Below, piece by piece: positions 7,654-16,106 of a stretch of DNA of 64,000 nucleotides. The notes beneath the pieces were generated by a model. That model searched no databases. It saw only the letters and a program-made list of their open reading frames with translations, and had not been told where the DNA came from. The translations under genes were made by a program, and so were the position numbers. The number at the start of each line of letters is the position of its first letter. Position 1 is the stretch's first letter. Source of the DNA: DTU098 sp964498525 (GTDB lineage Bacteria; Bacillota; Desulfotomaculia; Desulfotomaculales; Pelotomaculaceae); NCBI GenBank assembly GCA_964498525.1, contig CAZCGU010000010.1:1-64000 (forward strand), written 5' to 3'.

Positions 7654-9249
7654 ATGACCTTATTAAAAGACAGTGTAAGTTTCGGAGAACTGGTAATAAG
7701 CAGGAGAGTGGCCCAGGCTCTCAGGGATATGGGATTTGAGGAACCCACTCCAATCCAGCAAAGGGCTGTCCCTTTACTTTTTGAAGGGAAGGACGTAATT
7801 GGGCAGGCACAGACCGGTACGGGAAAAACAGCGGCCTTCGGTATTCCCATTGTTGAAATGGTTAATACCCGTTCCGGGGTGCAGGCCCTTATTGTAACCC
7901 CCACCAGGGAACTGGCTATCCAGGTTGCTGAAGAAATTTCTAAAATTGGCAGACACCGCCGGGTTCGAACGCTGCCAATTTACGGGGGACAATCCATAGA
8001 GCGCCAGATCAGGGCCTTAAGGCAGGGGGTTCAGGTGGTTATAGGCACCCCCGGCCGGCTTCTGGACCATTTAAACAGAAAAACCCTGGACCTGCAAAAC
8101 ATCAAGATGGTGGTGCTGGATGAAGCGGATGAAATGCTGGACATGGGCTTTATCGAAGATATCGAGGCAATTCTACAGGCAACACCCCCGTCCCGTCAAA
8201 CTATGCTTTTTTCGGCAACAATGCCGGAGGAAATTCGCCGTCTGGCCAAAAAGTACCTGCAGTCCCCGGACTTCGTAACCGTAAGTAAAAACAGTCTCAC
8301 CGTACCCCAGATAGAACAGATAATTTACGAAACACGCGAGCCTAAAAAACTGGACAGTCTTTGCCGGATTCTTGATACAACCGATATATCCCTGTCCATT
8401 ATCTTTTGCCGGACAAAGCGCGGTGTGGATGAACTCGTGGCAAGCCTGCAGGCCAGGGGCTATCCCGCTGCCGCCCTGCACGGCGATTTGAGCCAGTATC
8501 AGCGAAATTATGTCATGGGGCAATTCAGGTCCGGTCAGATCGACCACCTGGTGGCAACTGACGTTGCGGCCCGGGGTCTTGATGTTGAAAACGTTACCCA
8601 TGTGATCAACTATGATATTCCCCAGGACCCGGAGTTCTACGTACACAGGATCGGACGCACGGGGCGCGCCGGTAAAAGCGGTGTGGCCTTTACCCTGGTG
8701 AGCCCCCGTGACTACAAACAAATCAGGCTTATAGAAAACCTCACTAAGACACGTATCCGCAGGGAAAAGCTCCCTTCCCTGGCAGATGTTCAGGAACGCC
8801 AAAAGGAGGGAATCAAAGAAAAGCTGCAACAAATGCTCGAAGCCGGCAGACTCGCCTATTACCGTAATATTGTTGATTCTCTGGTTGACGATTATGATCC
8901 TATGGATATAGCCGCAGCGTCATTGAAACTTTCCCTGGAACTGGACGAAAGGGGAGAAGATCAGGATCTAACTGTGGAATCTTTCGGTAATACCGGGGCC
9001 CGCCCTGGAATGGTACGGTTATTCTTGACCATCGGCAAGAAAAACAATATCACAATAGCCGATCTCGTGCGTGCGCTTATAGATGAAACGGCTATACCCG
9101 AAAACAGTATTGGCAGAATAAATATCTATGAAACGTTTTCCTTCGTCGAAGTGCCCGAGGATTGGGCTAATTATGTCATCAGCTGCTTGCACCGCCAAAC
9201 CGTCAGGGGCAGGCGGATCAGCGTCGAACCGGCCCGGGGCAGGAGTTAA
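7654..9249 (+). CDS. DEAD-box RNA helicase with DbpA-type RNA-binding tail
   Basis: A 531-residue DEAD-box ATP-dependent RNA helicase (CshA/DeaD family). The Q-motif F..P.TPIQQRAVP is followed by AQTGTGKT (~50), PTRELA, TPGRLLDH, DEAD (~153), SAT, and domain 2 motifs ATDVAARGLDV and HRIGRTGRAG. Residues ~450-525 form a DbpA-like C-terminal RRM (FLTIGKKNNITIADLV...), which directs DeaD/CsdA-type enzymes to structured RNA. Such helicases act in ribosome assembly, mRNA decay with RNase Y, and cold adaptation. ATG 7654 follows AAAAAGGAG. The 110-base gap upstream shows no clear promoter. A weak hairpin follows the stop. Confidence 0.93.
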   Translation: MTLLKDSVSFGELVISRRVAQALRDMGFEEPTPIQQRAVPLLFEGKDVIGQAQTGTGKTAAFGIPIVEMVNTRSGVQALIVTPTRELAIQVAEEISKIGRHRRVRTLPIYGGQSIERQIRALRQGVQVVIGTPGRLLDHLNRKTLDLQNIKMVVLDEADEMLDMGFIEDIEAILQATPPSRQTMLFSATMPEEIRRLAKKYLQSPDFVTVSKNSLTVPQIEQIIYETREPKKLDSLCRILDTTDISLSIIFCRTKRGVDELVASLQARGYPAAALHGDLSQYQRNYVMGQFRSGQIDHLVATDVAARGLDVENVTHVINYDIPQDPEFYVHRIGRTGRAGKSGVAFTLVSPRDYKQIRLIENLTKTRIRREKLPSLADVQERQKEGIKEKLQQMLEAGRLAYYRNIVDSLVDDYDPMDIAAASLKLSLELDERGEDQDLTVESFGNTGARPGMVRLFLTIGKKNNITIADLVRALIDETAIPENSIGRINIYETFSFVEVPEDWANYVISCLHRQTVRGRRISVEPARGRS

Positions 9250-9264
9250 AATAAAAGAATAGGA

Positions 9265-9280
9265 CGGGCTGGAAAGCCCG
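9265..9280 (+). terminator. Weak hairpin after helicase gene
   Basis: CGGGCT-GGAA-AGCCCG forms a 6-bp stem with a GNRA-like loop, followed by CCATTTATG rather than a clear T run. Possible terminator or 3' stabiliser. Confidence 0.35.
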
Positions 9281-9311
9281 CCATTTATGCAAGTAATTAT
9301 TTAAATTTCCA

Positions 9312-9340
9312 TTGACACATACCAGTTATCACCATATAAT
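9312..9340 (+). promoter_or_regulatory. Consensus sigma-A promoter of recA
   Basis: TTGACA (9312-9317), exactly 17 bases, TATAAT (9335-9340): full consensus in both hexamers. The LexA box begins 10 bases downstream, across the expected transcription start. Confidence 0.9.
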
Positions 9341-9349
9341 TAACACAAG

Positions 9350-9363
9350 CGAACATGTGTTTC
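9350..9363 (+). promoter_or_regulatory. LexA binding site (SOS box)
   Basis: CGAACATGTGTTTC matches the Gram-positive LexA consensus CGAACRNRYGTTYC at every position. It overlaps the start region of the recA promoter, where repressor would block RNA polymerase. lexA itself lies at 59641-60252 in this window. Confidence 0.9.
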
Positions 9364-9406
9364 AAGGGCGGCGATGAATTTATTAAAGATCAAGGAGGGG
9401 AAACTT

Positions 9407-10450
9407 TTGTCGGATAAGCAAAAAGCCCTGGATCTGGCTCTGATGCAAATTGAGCGGCAGTTTGGCAAAGGATCAATTATGAAGCTTGGGGAAGCCTCAG
9501 CCAAATTGAATGTGGAGGTAATCCCAACCGGAACCCTGGCTTTGGACATAGCCCTGGGAGTAGGGGGCATACCCCGGGGCCGGGTTATTGAAATCTTTGG
9601 TCCGGAATCATCCGGCAAAACAACTGTAGCCCTCCATATTATTGCCGAATCACAAAAGATGGGTGGATTTGCAGCCTTTGTCGACGCGGAGCACGCCCTG
9701 GATCCATCTTATGCCGGAAATCTGGGTGTCGACATCGAAAACCTGCTTGTGTCCCAACCGGATACCGGTGAGCAGGCCCTGGAAATTGCAGAAGCCCTGG
9801 TACGCAGCGGAGCAATTGATGTTGTCGTTGTGGACAGCGTAGCTGCCCTGGTGCCCAGGGCTGAAATTGAAGGCGAGATGGGGGATACCCATGTCGGCCT
9901 GCAGGCCCGCTTGATGTCCCAGGCCCTGCGCAAACTGGCCGGGGCTATCAGCAAGTCCAGGACCACTGTGGTTTTCATCAACCAGATCCGGGAAAAAGTA
10001 GGGGTTATCTACGGATCACCCGAGACCACCACGGGGGGCCGGGCCCTGAAATTTTACGCTTCCATCCGGCTGGAAGTACGCAAGCAGGAAAACATCAAGC
10101 AAGGCACGGATATTATTGGCAACCGCACCCGGGTTAAAGTTGTCAAGAATAAAGTTGCTCCACCTTTCAAACAAGCCGAGTTCGATATCATGTACGGCTT
10201 CGGTATATCCAGGGAGGGAAGTATCCTGGATGTCGCCGCTGAACTGGGTGTTATCACCAAAAGCGGGGCCTGGTATTCTTACGGGGAGGAAAGGCTCGGG
10301 CAGGGCAGGGAAAATGTCAAGGAGTACCTTAAAGAGCATTCCGAAATAACCAGGGAAGTTGAGTTTAAAGTACGGCAAGCTTTAAACATCGCCGGGGTGA
10401 AAGCAGCGCCCGCTGCAACTGCCGCCCAGGAAAGTGATACAGCCAGGTGA
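9407..10450 (+). CDS. recA: Recombinase RecA
   Basis: A 347-residue RecA with N-terminus SDKQKALDLALMQIERQFGKGSIM, Walker A GPESSGKTT near residue 65, the VVDSVAALVP Walker B region, and the conserved FINQIREKVGV L2 loop. RecA catalyses strand exchange and stimulates LexA self-cleavage. The start is TTG 9407: it follows AAGGAGGGG at ideal spacing and yields the standard family N-terminus. An in-frame ATG at 9374 would add 11 unusual residues with no ribosome site. The stop overlaps the recX GTG by four bases (GTGA), so recA and recX are coupled. Repressed by LexA. Confidence 0.97.
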   Translation: MSDKQKALDLALMQIERQFGKGSIMKLGEASAKLNVEVIPTGTLALDIALGVGGIPRGRVIEIFGPESSGKTTVALHIIAESQKMGGFAAFVDAEHALDPSYAGNLGVDIENLLVSQPDTGEQALEIAEALVRSGAIDVVVVDSVAALVPRAEIEGEMGDTHVGLQARLMSQALRKLAGAISKSRTTVVFINQIREKVGVIYGSPETTTGGRALKFYASIRLEVRKQENIKQGTDIIGNRTRVKVVKNKVAPPFKQAEFDIMYGFGISREGSILDVAAELGVITKSGAWYSYGEERLGQGRENVKEYLKEHSEITREVEFKVRQALNIAGVKAAPAATAAQESDTAR

Positions 10451-10938
10451 ATAAGGAAATAGAACAAGCCATGATCTGTGCCTGCAGATTCCTGACCGCC
10501 CGCAGGCGATCCAAAAAAGAGCTGGAATACCACCTGAAACGCAAAAATTATTCGGAGGAAGCAGCAGGTCTGGTTCTGGAAAGATTGGAGCAGTACGGTT
10601 ACCTTGACGATTACACCTTCACCCGTCTCTGGGTGGAACAACGGCTGCCCAAAAGGGGGCTCACCGGACTTAAATGCGAATTAAAGGCGAAAGGTGTGGA
10701 GCCGGGGCTCATCTCCGAGATCATAGCGGAACTTGATCCGGACGCCGAATACAAGGCAGCTATGTCCCTGGCCCTGAAGAAAATTAAAAATTCAGGAGGC
10801 TCTTGCTCTTTCACCAAAATGGCCCGTTTTCTCCAAAACAAGGGATTCTCCTTTGAAGTAATAGATGGAATTTGCCGGACTCTGAAGGAAAACGGGGTTT
10901 TGTTGACCCCGGCAGGCTTGCGGCATATGAACGGATAG
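10447..10938 (+). CDS. recX: Regulatory protein RecX
   Basis: A 163-residue RecX family protein made of the typical three-helix repeats: ACRFLTARRRSKKELEYHL, then LDDYTFTRLWVEQR, and a last repeat FLQNKGFSFEVIDGICR. RecX binds within RecA filaments and modulates recombinase and coprotease activity. The GTG start at 10447 sits inside the recA stop codon context, giving a four-base overlap. It shares the LexA-controlled recA promoter. Family length is 150-270, so this is a full-size short member. Confidence 0.92.
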   Translation: MNKEIEQAMICACRFLTARRRSKKELEYHLKRKNYSEEAAGLVLERLEQYGYLDDYTFTRLWVEQRLPKRGLTGLKCELKAKGVEPGLISEIIAELDPDAEYKAAMSLALKKIKNSGGSCSFTKMARFLQNKGFSFEVIDGICRTLKENGVLLTPAGLRHMNG

Positions 10939-11010
10939 ATCCGAATCCGGACGAACTTCCAGGTTTAAGGTCGGGCTGAAGGTGCTTAAGATTTGGCAAG
11001 GGGGTTTGGC

Positions 11011-11039
11011 TTGACAGCTTTTAAAAAAACCTGTACAAT
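11011..11039 (+). promoter_or_regulatory. Sigma-A promoter of 6S-like RNA
   Basis: TTGACA (11011-11016), a 17-base spacer and TACAAT (11034-11039). The predicted start, about 11045-11048, coincides with the 5' strand of the long closing stem of the RNA described next. Confidence 0.75.
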
Positions 11040-11045
11040 TAAGGC

Positions 11046-11228
11046 TGGTAGAAAATAGAATTGGATACTACTGTACGGGTTTTATTATAGATAAAGTCCA
11101 ATACTTTCGGAAGGTAGGAGTATGGCTGTGGGTTTACTCATCGGCTCTTATAATAGTGCCCGCTCCAGGGGGCTATTTTCTTACCGTAATCTGGGCAAGT
11201 AAGAAGTGGTGTCTATTCTATTTTTACC
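11046..11228 (+). ncRNA. ssrS: Structured RNA, probable 6S RNA
   Basis: About 183 bases with no credible reading frame, bounded by a strong promoter and a terminator. By eye, 11047-11071 pairs with 11206-11228 to make a ~23-bp closing stem with two single-base bulges. Inside it, 11076-11090 pairs with 11148-11162 (CGGG/CCCG plus TATTATA/TATAATA). Beyond that lies an apical hairpin, 11095-11105 with 11119-11127. On the 3' side of the open region a perfect 7-bp hairpin, TTCTTAC (11178-11184) with GTAAGAA (11199-11205), abuts the closing stem. A long closing stem, a central bubble with a small 3'-side hairpin, and a long apical arm are the architecture of 6S RNA, which binds sigma-70-type RNA polymerase. 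Length and layout fit; identity is inferred from shape, not sequence homology. Confidence 0.55.
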
Positions 11229-11248
11229 GAGCGTGACTCGGTTTTTTT
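11226..11248 (+). terminator. Rho-independent terminator of the 6S-like RNA
   Basis: ACCGAG-CGTGA-CTCGGT followed by TTTTTT. Its left arm shares ACC with the 3' end of the closing stem, so the mature RNA is probably trimmed near 11228. Confidence 0.85.
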
Positions 11249-11294
11249 GTTGTAAAAATGACAAATTGAATCTAACAAGGAGGTGAAATTGTAC

Positions 11295-12833
11295 ATGGAC
11301 ATGAACATGCTATTCATTGTAACAGGAGTTGCCCTGGCGGCTTTTGCCGTGGGGTATTTTGTAAGGAAAGCCCTGGCGGAGGCCAAAATAGCCTCTGCCG
11401 AATCTGAAGCAAAAAAAATCTTAGATGAGGCTGAAAAGGATGCCGAGGCCAAGAAAAGGGAAGCTATCGTCGAAGCCAAGGAAGAAGTATTAAAGCTTCG
11501 CAATGATATTGAAAGGGAAAACCGTGAACGCAGGTTGGAGCTGCAGAGATTGGAGCGACGACTCGTTCAAAAGGAAGAAACCCTGGACCGTAAAGTTGAT
11601 TCCATTGAAAAAAAGGAAGAGAATCTCAACCGTAAAGAAGCGGAGATCGACGCTACCAAGGCACAGTTGACAGCGCTTTATAACCGTCAGGTTACTGAAC
11701 TGGAGCGCATCTCGGGTCTAACTTCAGAAGATGCAAAGCAGATTCTGCTTTCGGACATTGAAAAAGAAATTCAACATGAAGCGGCCCTTATGATTAAAGA
11801 AATTGAAAATAAGGCCAAAGAAGAAGGGGAAAAACGCGCACGTGAGATTATTTCCCTGGCCATGCAAAGGTGTGCCGCCGACCACGTTGCCGAAGCTACC
11901 GTAGCTGTGATCCCCCTGCCCGGCGATGAAATGAAGGGCAGGATTATCGGCCGTGAAGGTCGGAACATACGTGCTTTTGAAACCCTAACCGGCATTGACC
12001 TGATTATTGATGACACTCCCGAGGCTGTAATATTATCTGGGTTCGACCCGATTCGCCGGGAGGTGGCCCGGATTGCCCTGGAAAAGCTAATCATTGACGG
12101 CAGAATTCACCCTGCCCGCATTGAAGAAATGGTCGAAAAGGCCCGGAAGGAAGTCAATACTCAGATCAGAGAGGCTGGGGAACAGGCTACCTTTGATACG
12201 GGTGTGCACGGCATTCATCCGGAGTTGATTATTCTTTTGGGACGCTTGAAATTCCGTACAAGTTACGGACAAAATGTTTTAAAACATTCCATCGAGGTTG
12301 CCCACCTTTGCGGATTAATGGCGGCTGAACTTGGTGTCGATATACAAGTGGCCAAAAGGGCCGGTTTGCTGCACGACATCGGTAAGGCCGTGGACCACGA
12401 AGTGGAGGGTCCACATGTCGCCATAGGGGTTGACCTGGCTAGAAAATACCGTGAAACACACGAGGTTATTCATGCTATTGCCGCCCACCACGGCGACGAA
12501 GAACCCCAAACAATTATTGCCGTCCTGGTGCAGGCAGCTGACGCCGTTTCGGCGGCAAGACCAGGTGCCCGCCGGGAAACCCTGGAAGCTTATATCAAAC
12601 GCCTTACCAAGTTGGAGGAAATCGCCAACTCCTTTGAAGGAGTCGATAAATCTTTTGCTATCCAGGCCGGGCGGGAAGTCCGGATTATGGTTAAGCCCGA
12701 CAAGATAGATGACCTGGGAGCTATTCGTCTGGTCAAAAGTATAACAAAAAAAATTGAGGGTGAGCTGGACTACCCGGGACAGATTAAAGTTGTTATTATC
12801 AGGGAAACCCGGGTTGTGGAATACGCTAAATAG
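11295..12833 (+). CDS. rny: Ribonuclease Y
   Basis: A 512-residue RNase Y. One N-terminal transmembrane helix (MNMLFIVTGVALAAFAVGYF) is followed by a charged coiled coil to about residue 180, a KH domain with GRIIGREGRNIRAFE near 213, and an HD domain with metal-binding HSIEVAHL and LLHDIGKAVDHE (~355). RNase Y starts decay of many mRNAs and anchors the degradosome at the membrane. A GTG at 11283 lies within the AAGGAGGTG ribosome site; ATG 11295 is the likely start, and TTG 11289 is possible. It is followed by a strong terminator. Neighbouring ymdB is the usual partner in Firmicutes, here separated by one unknown gene. Confidence 0.95.
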   Translation: MDMNMLFIVTGVALAAFAVGYFVRKALAEAKIASAESEAKKILDEAEKDAEAKKREAIVEAKEEVLKLRNDIERENRERRLELQRLERRLVQKEETLDRKVDSIEKKEENLNRKEAEIDATKAQLTALYNRQVTELERISGLTSEDAKQILLSDIEKEIQHEAALMIKEIENKAKEEGEKRAREIISLAMQRCAADHVAEATVAVIPLPGDEMKGRIIGREGRNIRAFETLTGIDLIIDDTPEAVILSGFDPIRREVARIALEKLIIDGRIHPARIEEMVEKARKEVNTQIREAGEQATFDTGVHGIHPELIILLGRLKFRTSYGQNVLKHSIEVAHLCGLMAAELGVDIQVAKRAGLLHDIGKAVDHEVEGPHVAIGVDLARKYRETHEVIHAIAAHHGDEEPQTIIAVLVQAADAVSAARPGARRETLEAYIKRLTKLEEIANSFEGVDKSFAIQAGREVRIMVKPDKIDDLGAIRLVKSITKKIEGELDYPGQIKVVIIRETRVVEYAK

Positions 12834-12844
12834 TGCACACTTAA

Positions 12845-12878
12845 GAAACGGCCATGCCCTGCAGGGCCGTTTCTTTTT
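12845..12878 (+). terminator. Rho-independent terminator of rny
   Basis: GAAACGGCC (12845-12853) pairs with GGCCGTTTC (12865-12873), followed by TTTTTG. Nine-base-pair perfect stem. Confidence 0.9.
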
Positions 12879-13088
12879 GATTTGAAAAAAGAATATTATA
12901 TACCTGCCCTTATTAACTTTTATTAATACTGGGATCTTATTCAATTAATTATCATTTCTAACCATGTTTCTTATCCAATATGGTTTTTATAAGAGTTTTT
13001 TTAGTAAGCCGGTCCAAAAAAGCAGGAATACTTTATTGAAAGCAGAATCTCTATGTATTCAAGCAGGTTTTTAAGGAAGGTGACAACA

Positions 13089-13610
13089 TTGGGATTCTGT
13101 TATAAGGGAAACAGGAATAATGTAACAGACAGCGTTGGCCTGTTGATCTCTATTCTGTTACGTTATCCGGAAGTGGCTACCGTTAATTTTGACCCCGATC
13201 GGCATCTATTGAAGTTTACCTTTATATACTTACAAGTTCTGGGGGATAATGAACTTAAGACCATCAAGGAAAAATTGCTGGACAGCATAGAAGTATATAA
13301 TCACCTGGAGGGGAAAGAAACTAGATTTATTTCCCTGACCCATCAGGTTTGCGGAAACCTCACCCTCCTTGAGGTGCAACGGGATGTGGATACCCTCGCC
13401 CAGGAAGAAATAACCCTGATTGTTGAGCTCTTTCATCAGTACCTCAACACCAACCTGGTTACTGAAGATAATGAGCATTTTATTGAAGAAGACCTGCTTG
13501 CCCAGGAAGAGATGATTGATCACATGCTGGAGAGCATCAAGGTCTCTACTGAAGACAAGTGCCTTTTTGCCTTCCGTGAGGAAGGCAAGGTTCTGGTATT
13601 TAACAAATAA
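13089..13610 (+). CDS. Uncharacterised protein between rny and ymdB
   Basis: About 173 residues from TTG 13089, which has AAGGAAGGTGA at ideal spacing; ATG 13053 would add 12 residues without a ribosome site. The protein opens GFCYKGNRNNVTDSVGLLISILLRYPEV, then has an acidic, leucine-rich middle with FISLTHQVCGNLTLLEV, and ends with an acidic helix and CLFAFREEGKVLVFNK. There is no signal peptide, membrane segment or catalytic motif I can name. It ends 15 bases before ymdB with a shared ribosome-site region, so the two are an operon. That context, next to RNase Y and a phosphodiesterase, hints at RNA or signalling metabolism. Family not recognised. Confidence 0.75.
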   Translation: MGFCYKGNRNNVTDSVGLLISILLRYPEVATVNFDPDRHLLKFTFIYLQVLGDNELKTIKEKLLDSIEVYNHLEGKETRFISLTHQVCGNLTLLEVQRDVDTLAQEEITLIVELFHQYLNTNLVTEDNEHFIEEDLLAQEEMIDHMLESIKVSTEDKCLFAFREEGKVLVFNK

Positions 13611-13625
13611 CAGGAGGAAAACCTT

Positions 13626-14408
13626 TTGCGCCTGCTAATGATCGGTGATATCGTAGGACGTTCCGGCCGCCGTGCTATTAAGGTTAATTTGCGCGAGCTT
13701 AAAAGGGAATTCGATCTCGACCTGGTCATCGCAAATGGCGAGAATGCTGCCGGAGGCAACGGAATCACGAAGGATGTTGCCCAGGAATTGTTTTCCGCAG
13801 GGGTGGACGTCCTGACCATGGGCAACCATGTTTGGAATATCAAGGAGGCTCATGAATACATAGACCGGGAAACTAGAATTATCCGCCCGGCGAATTATCC
13901 GCCGGGCACGCCAGGAATTGGTTCCAATGTTTTTGAGACCCGCCGCGGGGTAAAAGTTGCTGTAGTAAACCTAGCCGGGCGGGTTTTCCTTCAGCCGCTG
14001 GACTGCCCATTTAGAAAGATAGATGAAATCCTGATCAGGATCAAAGAAATGGCGCAAGTTATTGTTATAGATTTTCACGCCGAGGCTACTTCGGAAAAAA
14101 TTGCCATGGGATGGTATCTGGCAGGGAAAGTATCCGCCCTGGTGGGCACCCACACCCACGTTCAGACAGCGGACGAACGCGTTTTACCCGGGGGAACAGC
14201 CTACATCACTGACCTGGGGATGACCGGGCCGTTGAATTCCGTGATTGGGGTAAAAAAGGAAATAGTTATAGAAAAATTCAGAACCCAGCTCCCCCAACGC
14301 TTTGAAGTTGCCCCCGGGCCATTTCAGCTCAACGCTGTTGTAATAGATATTGATGACTATACGGGTGAGGCCAATTCAATTCAGCGGATCCAAAACTACG
14401 AAGAATGA
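13626..14408 (+). CDS. YmdB family metallophosphoesterase
   Basis: A 260-residue calcineurin-like phosphoesterase of the YmdB/TIGR00282 family. Metal-binding motifs include GDIVGRSGR at residue 7, ANGENAAGGNGIT near 38, MGNHVWN near 66, and DFHAEATSEK and GTHTHVQTADE in the C-terminal half. Bacillus YmdB hydrolyses 2',3'- and 3',5'-cyclic nucleotides and influences biofilm and motility decisions. It starts at TTG 13626 after CAGGAGGAAAA. The rny-ymdB-spoVS order is conserved across spore-forming Firmicutes; the unknown gene upstream is an insertion in that order. Confidence 0.92.
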   Translation: MRLLMIGDIVGRSGRRAIKVNLRELKREFDLDLVIANGENAAGGNGITKDVAQELFSAGVDVLTMGNHVWNIKEAHEYIDRETRIIRPANYPPGTPGIGSNVFETRRGVKVAVVNLAGRVFLQPLDCPFRKIDEILIRIKEMAQVIVIDFHAEATSEKIAMGWYLAGKVSALVGTHTHVQTADERVLPGGTAYITDLGMTGPLNSVIGVKKEIVIEKFRTQLPQRFEVAPGPFQLNAVVIDIDDYTGEANSIQRIQNYEE

Positions 14409-14505
14409 TCGTCCAAGCATCCCCCGGTAATTCCATTTTAAAGCCGGCAATCCTGGAATTTTACGGTTGCCGCAAAACTTATATTTTTAAACATGGTCAT
14501 AGGTA

Positions 14506-14532
14506 AAAGGTATTTAATATCTATTGACGAAT
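14506..14532 (+). promoter_or_regulatory. Candidate sigma-H promoter of spoVS
   Basis: AAAGGTATT (14506-14514), 11 bases, GACGAAT (14526-14532). This fits the sigma-H pattern RnAGGAwww-N11-12-RnnGAAT with one mismatch in the -35 element. In Bacillus subtilis spoVS is transcribed by sigma-H. The predicted start leaves a ~55-base leader before the ATG. Confidence 0.6.
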
Positions 14533-14595
14533 ATAATTTCTGTACAGGGAGTTCAGGACAACAAAACTATTGACGCTAATAAGGAGGATGCTCGA

Positions 14596-14856
14596 ATGGA
14601 AGTATTAAAGGTTTCAGCAAAGTCCAATCCAAACTCTGTAGCTGGCGCCCTGGCAGGTGTTCTAAGGGAACGTGGATGTGCGGAAATGCAGGCTATTGGC
14701 GCCGGCGCTTTGAACCAGGCTGTAAAAGCAGTAGCAATTGCCAGGGGTTTCGTGGCACCCAGCGGGGTTGACCTGATTTGTATTCCCGCCTTTACGGATA
14801 TAATTATCGATGGTGAGGAAAGGACAGCGATTAAACTTATAGTTGAACCAAGGTAG
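14596..14856 (+). CDS. spoVS: Stage V sporulation protein S
   Basis: An 86-residue SpoVS, nearly invariant across spore formers: MEVLKVSAKSNPNSVAGALA at the start and a SGVDLICIPAFTDI segment near the end. SpoVS is an Alba-like small protein needed for correct sporulation progress and septum control. ATG 14596 follows AAGGAGGATG. An in-frame start further upstream (14524) would lie within the candidate sigma-H promoter and is not used. Own terminator downstream. Confidence 0.97.
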   Translation: MEVLKVSAKSNPNSVAGALAGVLRERGCAEMQAIGAGALNQAVKAVAIARGFVAPSGVDLICIPAFTDIIIDGEERTAIKLIVEPR

Positions 14857-14959
14857 GTTTGATGAGTATATAATCTGGTAAGTATATAATTGAATAGTAT
14901 CTATTTACTCCGATTTGCCTGCGAAGGGAAAAAAGAAAAAGGAACTGACTGCTTTGTTT

Positions 14960-14983
14960 AAGCCGCCCATAATGCGGCTTTTT
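14960..14983 (+). terminator. Rho-independent terminator of spoVS
   Basis: AAGCCGC (14960-14966), loop CCATAAT, GCGGCTT (14974-14980) followed by TTTATATTT. Confidence 0.85.
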
Positions 14984-15234
14984 ATATTTGATTTTAACTT
15001 ATAATTAGTTTTTCGCCTTTAGATTTTAACCCGGGTGCGGGTGCGGAATAATAAAATAACACCGTTTCACGGTAAGTGCGCAATTTATTAGCCCGGCGCG
15101 TTACCCGGTGTCCGTTTTTACGGAAACTATACCGGAACGATTACAATAAAAGGTCCCGGGCGGAAGTTTTTAGGGATACCGGAGCAGGTATTGAAGTAAA
15201 TCATGTCGAAAAATATGAGGGATTAGGTGATCAC

Positions 15235-16050
15235 ATGCGTGCAGACCTGCACATTCATACCACTTGTTCTGATGGTACAAAAAGTCCCGAAGAGATCGTC
15301 TCTTTAGCCAAATCCATAGGTCTGGCGGCCATCGCCATTACCGACCACGATACCCTGGAGGGTGTGGAACCGGCTGTTACAGCAGGGAGGCGTCTAAACC
15401 TTGAAGTTATCCCGGGGATCGAGTTAAGTGCGGAATGCGATAGTGGAGAAATTCACATACTTGGCTACCTCATCGACCTCAACCAACAAGAATTCCTGGA
15501 CAAACTTTCGCTGTTCCGCCAGGGCCGCATTGACCGCATGAAAAAAATGATTGATAAACTCCGGGACCATGGTTTGGAGGTCCAGTTTAACAGAGTCCTG
15601 GAGATTTCAGGCTCCGGTTCCCTGGGGCGCCCGCATTTGGCGGCAGCCTTGCTGGAAACCGGCGCAATTAAATCCACCCAGGAGGCTTTCGACCGCTTTA
15701 TCGGGAATGGAAAGCCGGCCTACGTGCCCCGTTTTAAGCTTAGCCCGGAAGAAGCAATTCAATTAATCCGGGCCGCCGGAGGGGTCCCGGTTCTGGCCCA
15801 CCCGGGAATGATTGAATCCACGCCAACACCCGATGAACTGATAACAGCCGGTTTAGCCGGCCTGGAGGCTTATCATCCAGCCCATTCCAGGGAACTGTCA
15901 GCATATTATGTCAGGTTGGCCAGGGCTAAAGGCCTGATCATAACCGGCGGTTCCGATTACCACGGCCCGGGGCACACGGGCAGGTGCAGGCTGGGTTCGG
16001 ATACCGTACCCTGCGAGGTTGTGTCTGATTTAAGAAAGTACGCACCTTAG
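15235..16050 (+). CDS. PHP domain phosphoesterase
   Basis: A 271-residue PHP-domain metallophosphoesterase of the YciV/RNase AM type. Metal ligands are visible in ADLHIHTTCSDG (residue ~3), ITDHDTLEG (~37), PGIELSAE, LAHPGMIE and GGSDYHG. The family hydrolyses 3',5'-nucleoside bisphosphates and can trim 5' ends of RNA. ATG 15235 follows GATTAGGTGA and gives the expected N-terminus; the frame stays open 53 codons upstream but that part has no homology character and no ribosome site. A possible -10 TACAAT at 15142-15147 lies upstream. Exact substrate not determined by sequence. Confidence 0.88.
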   Translation: MRADLHIHTTCSDGTKSPEEIVSLAKSIGLAAIAITDHDTLEGVEPAVTAGRRLNLEVIPGIELSAECDSGEIHILGYLIDLNQQEFLDKLSLFRQGRIDRMKKMIDKLRDHGLEVQFNRVLEISGSGSLGRPHLAAALLETGAIKSTQEAFDRFIGNGKPAYVPRFKLSPEEAIQLIRAAGGVPVLAHPGMIESTPTPDELITAGLAGLEAYHPAHSRELSAYYVRLARAKGLIITGGSDYHGPGHTGRCRLGSDTVPCEVVSDLRKYAP

Positions 16051-16106
16051 ATAATTAAAGAATTTTTCCTGGATTAAGCATGCTTTTGAAAAAGGGGACA
16101 TGAAAG

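Noticed and set aside
8173..8832. A 219-codon minus-strand frame
   Set aside because: Antisense to the DEAD-box helicase gene; no supporting signals.
14524..14550. Sigma-A promoter TTGACG upstream of spoVS
   Set aside because: No -10 hexamer lies 16-18 bases downstream; the overlapping sigma-H pattern fits better.
15076..15234. N-terminal extension of the PHP gene
   Set aside because: The 53 extra residues have no family similarity and the ribosome site belongs to ATG 15235.
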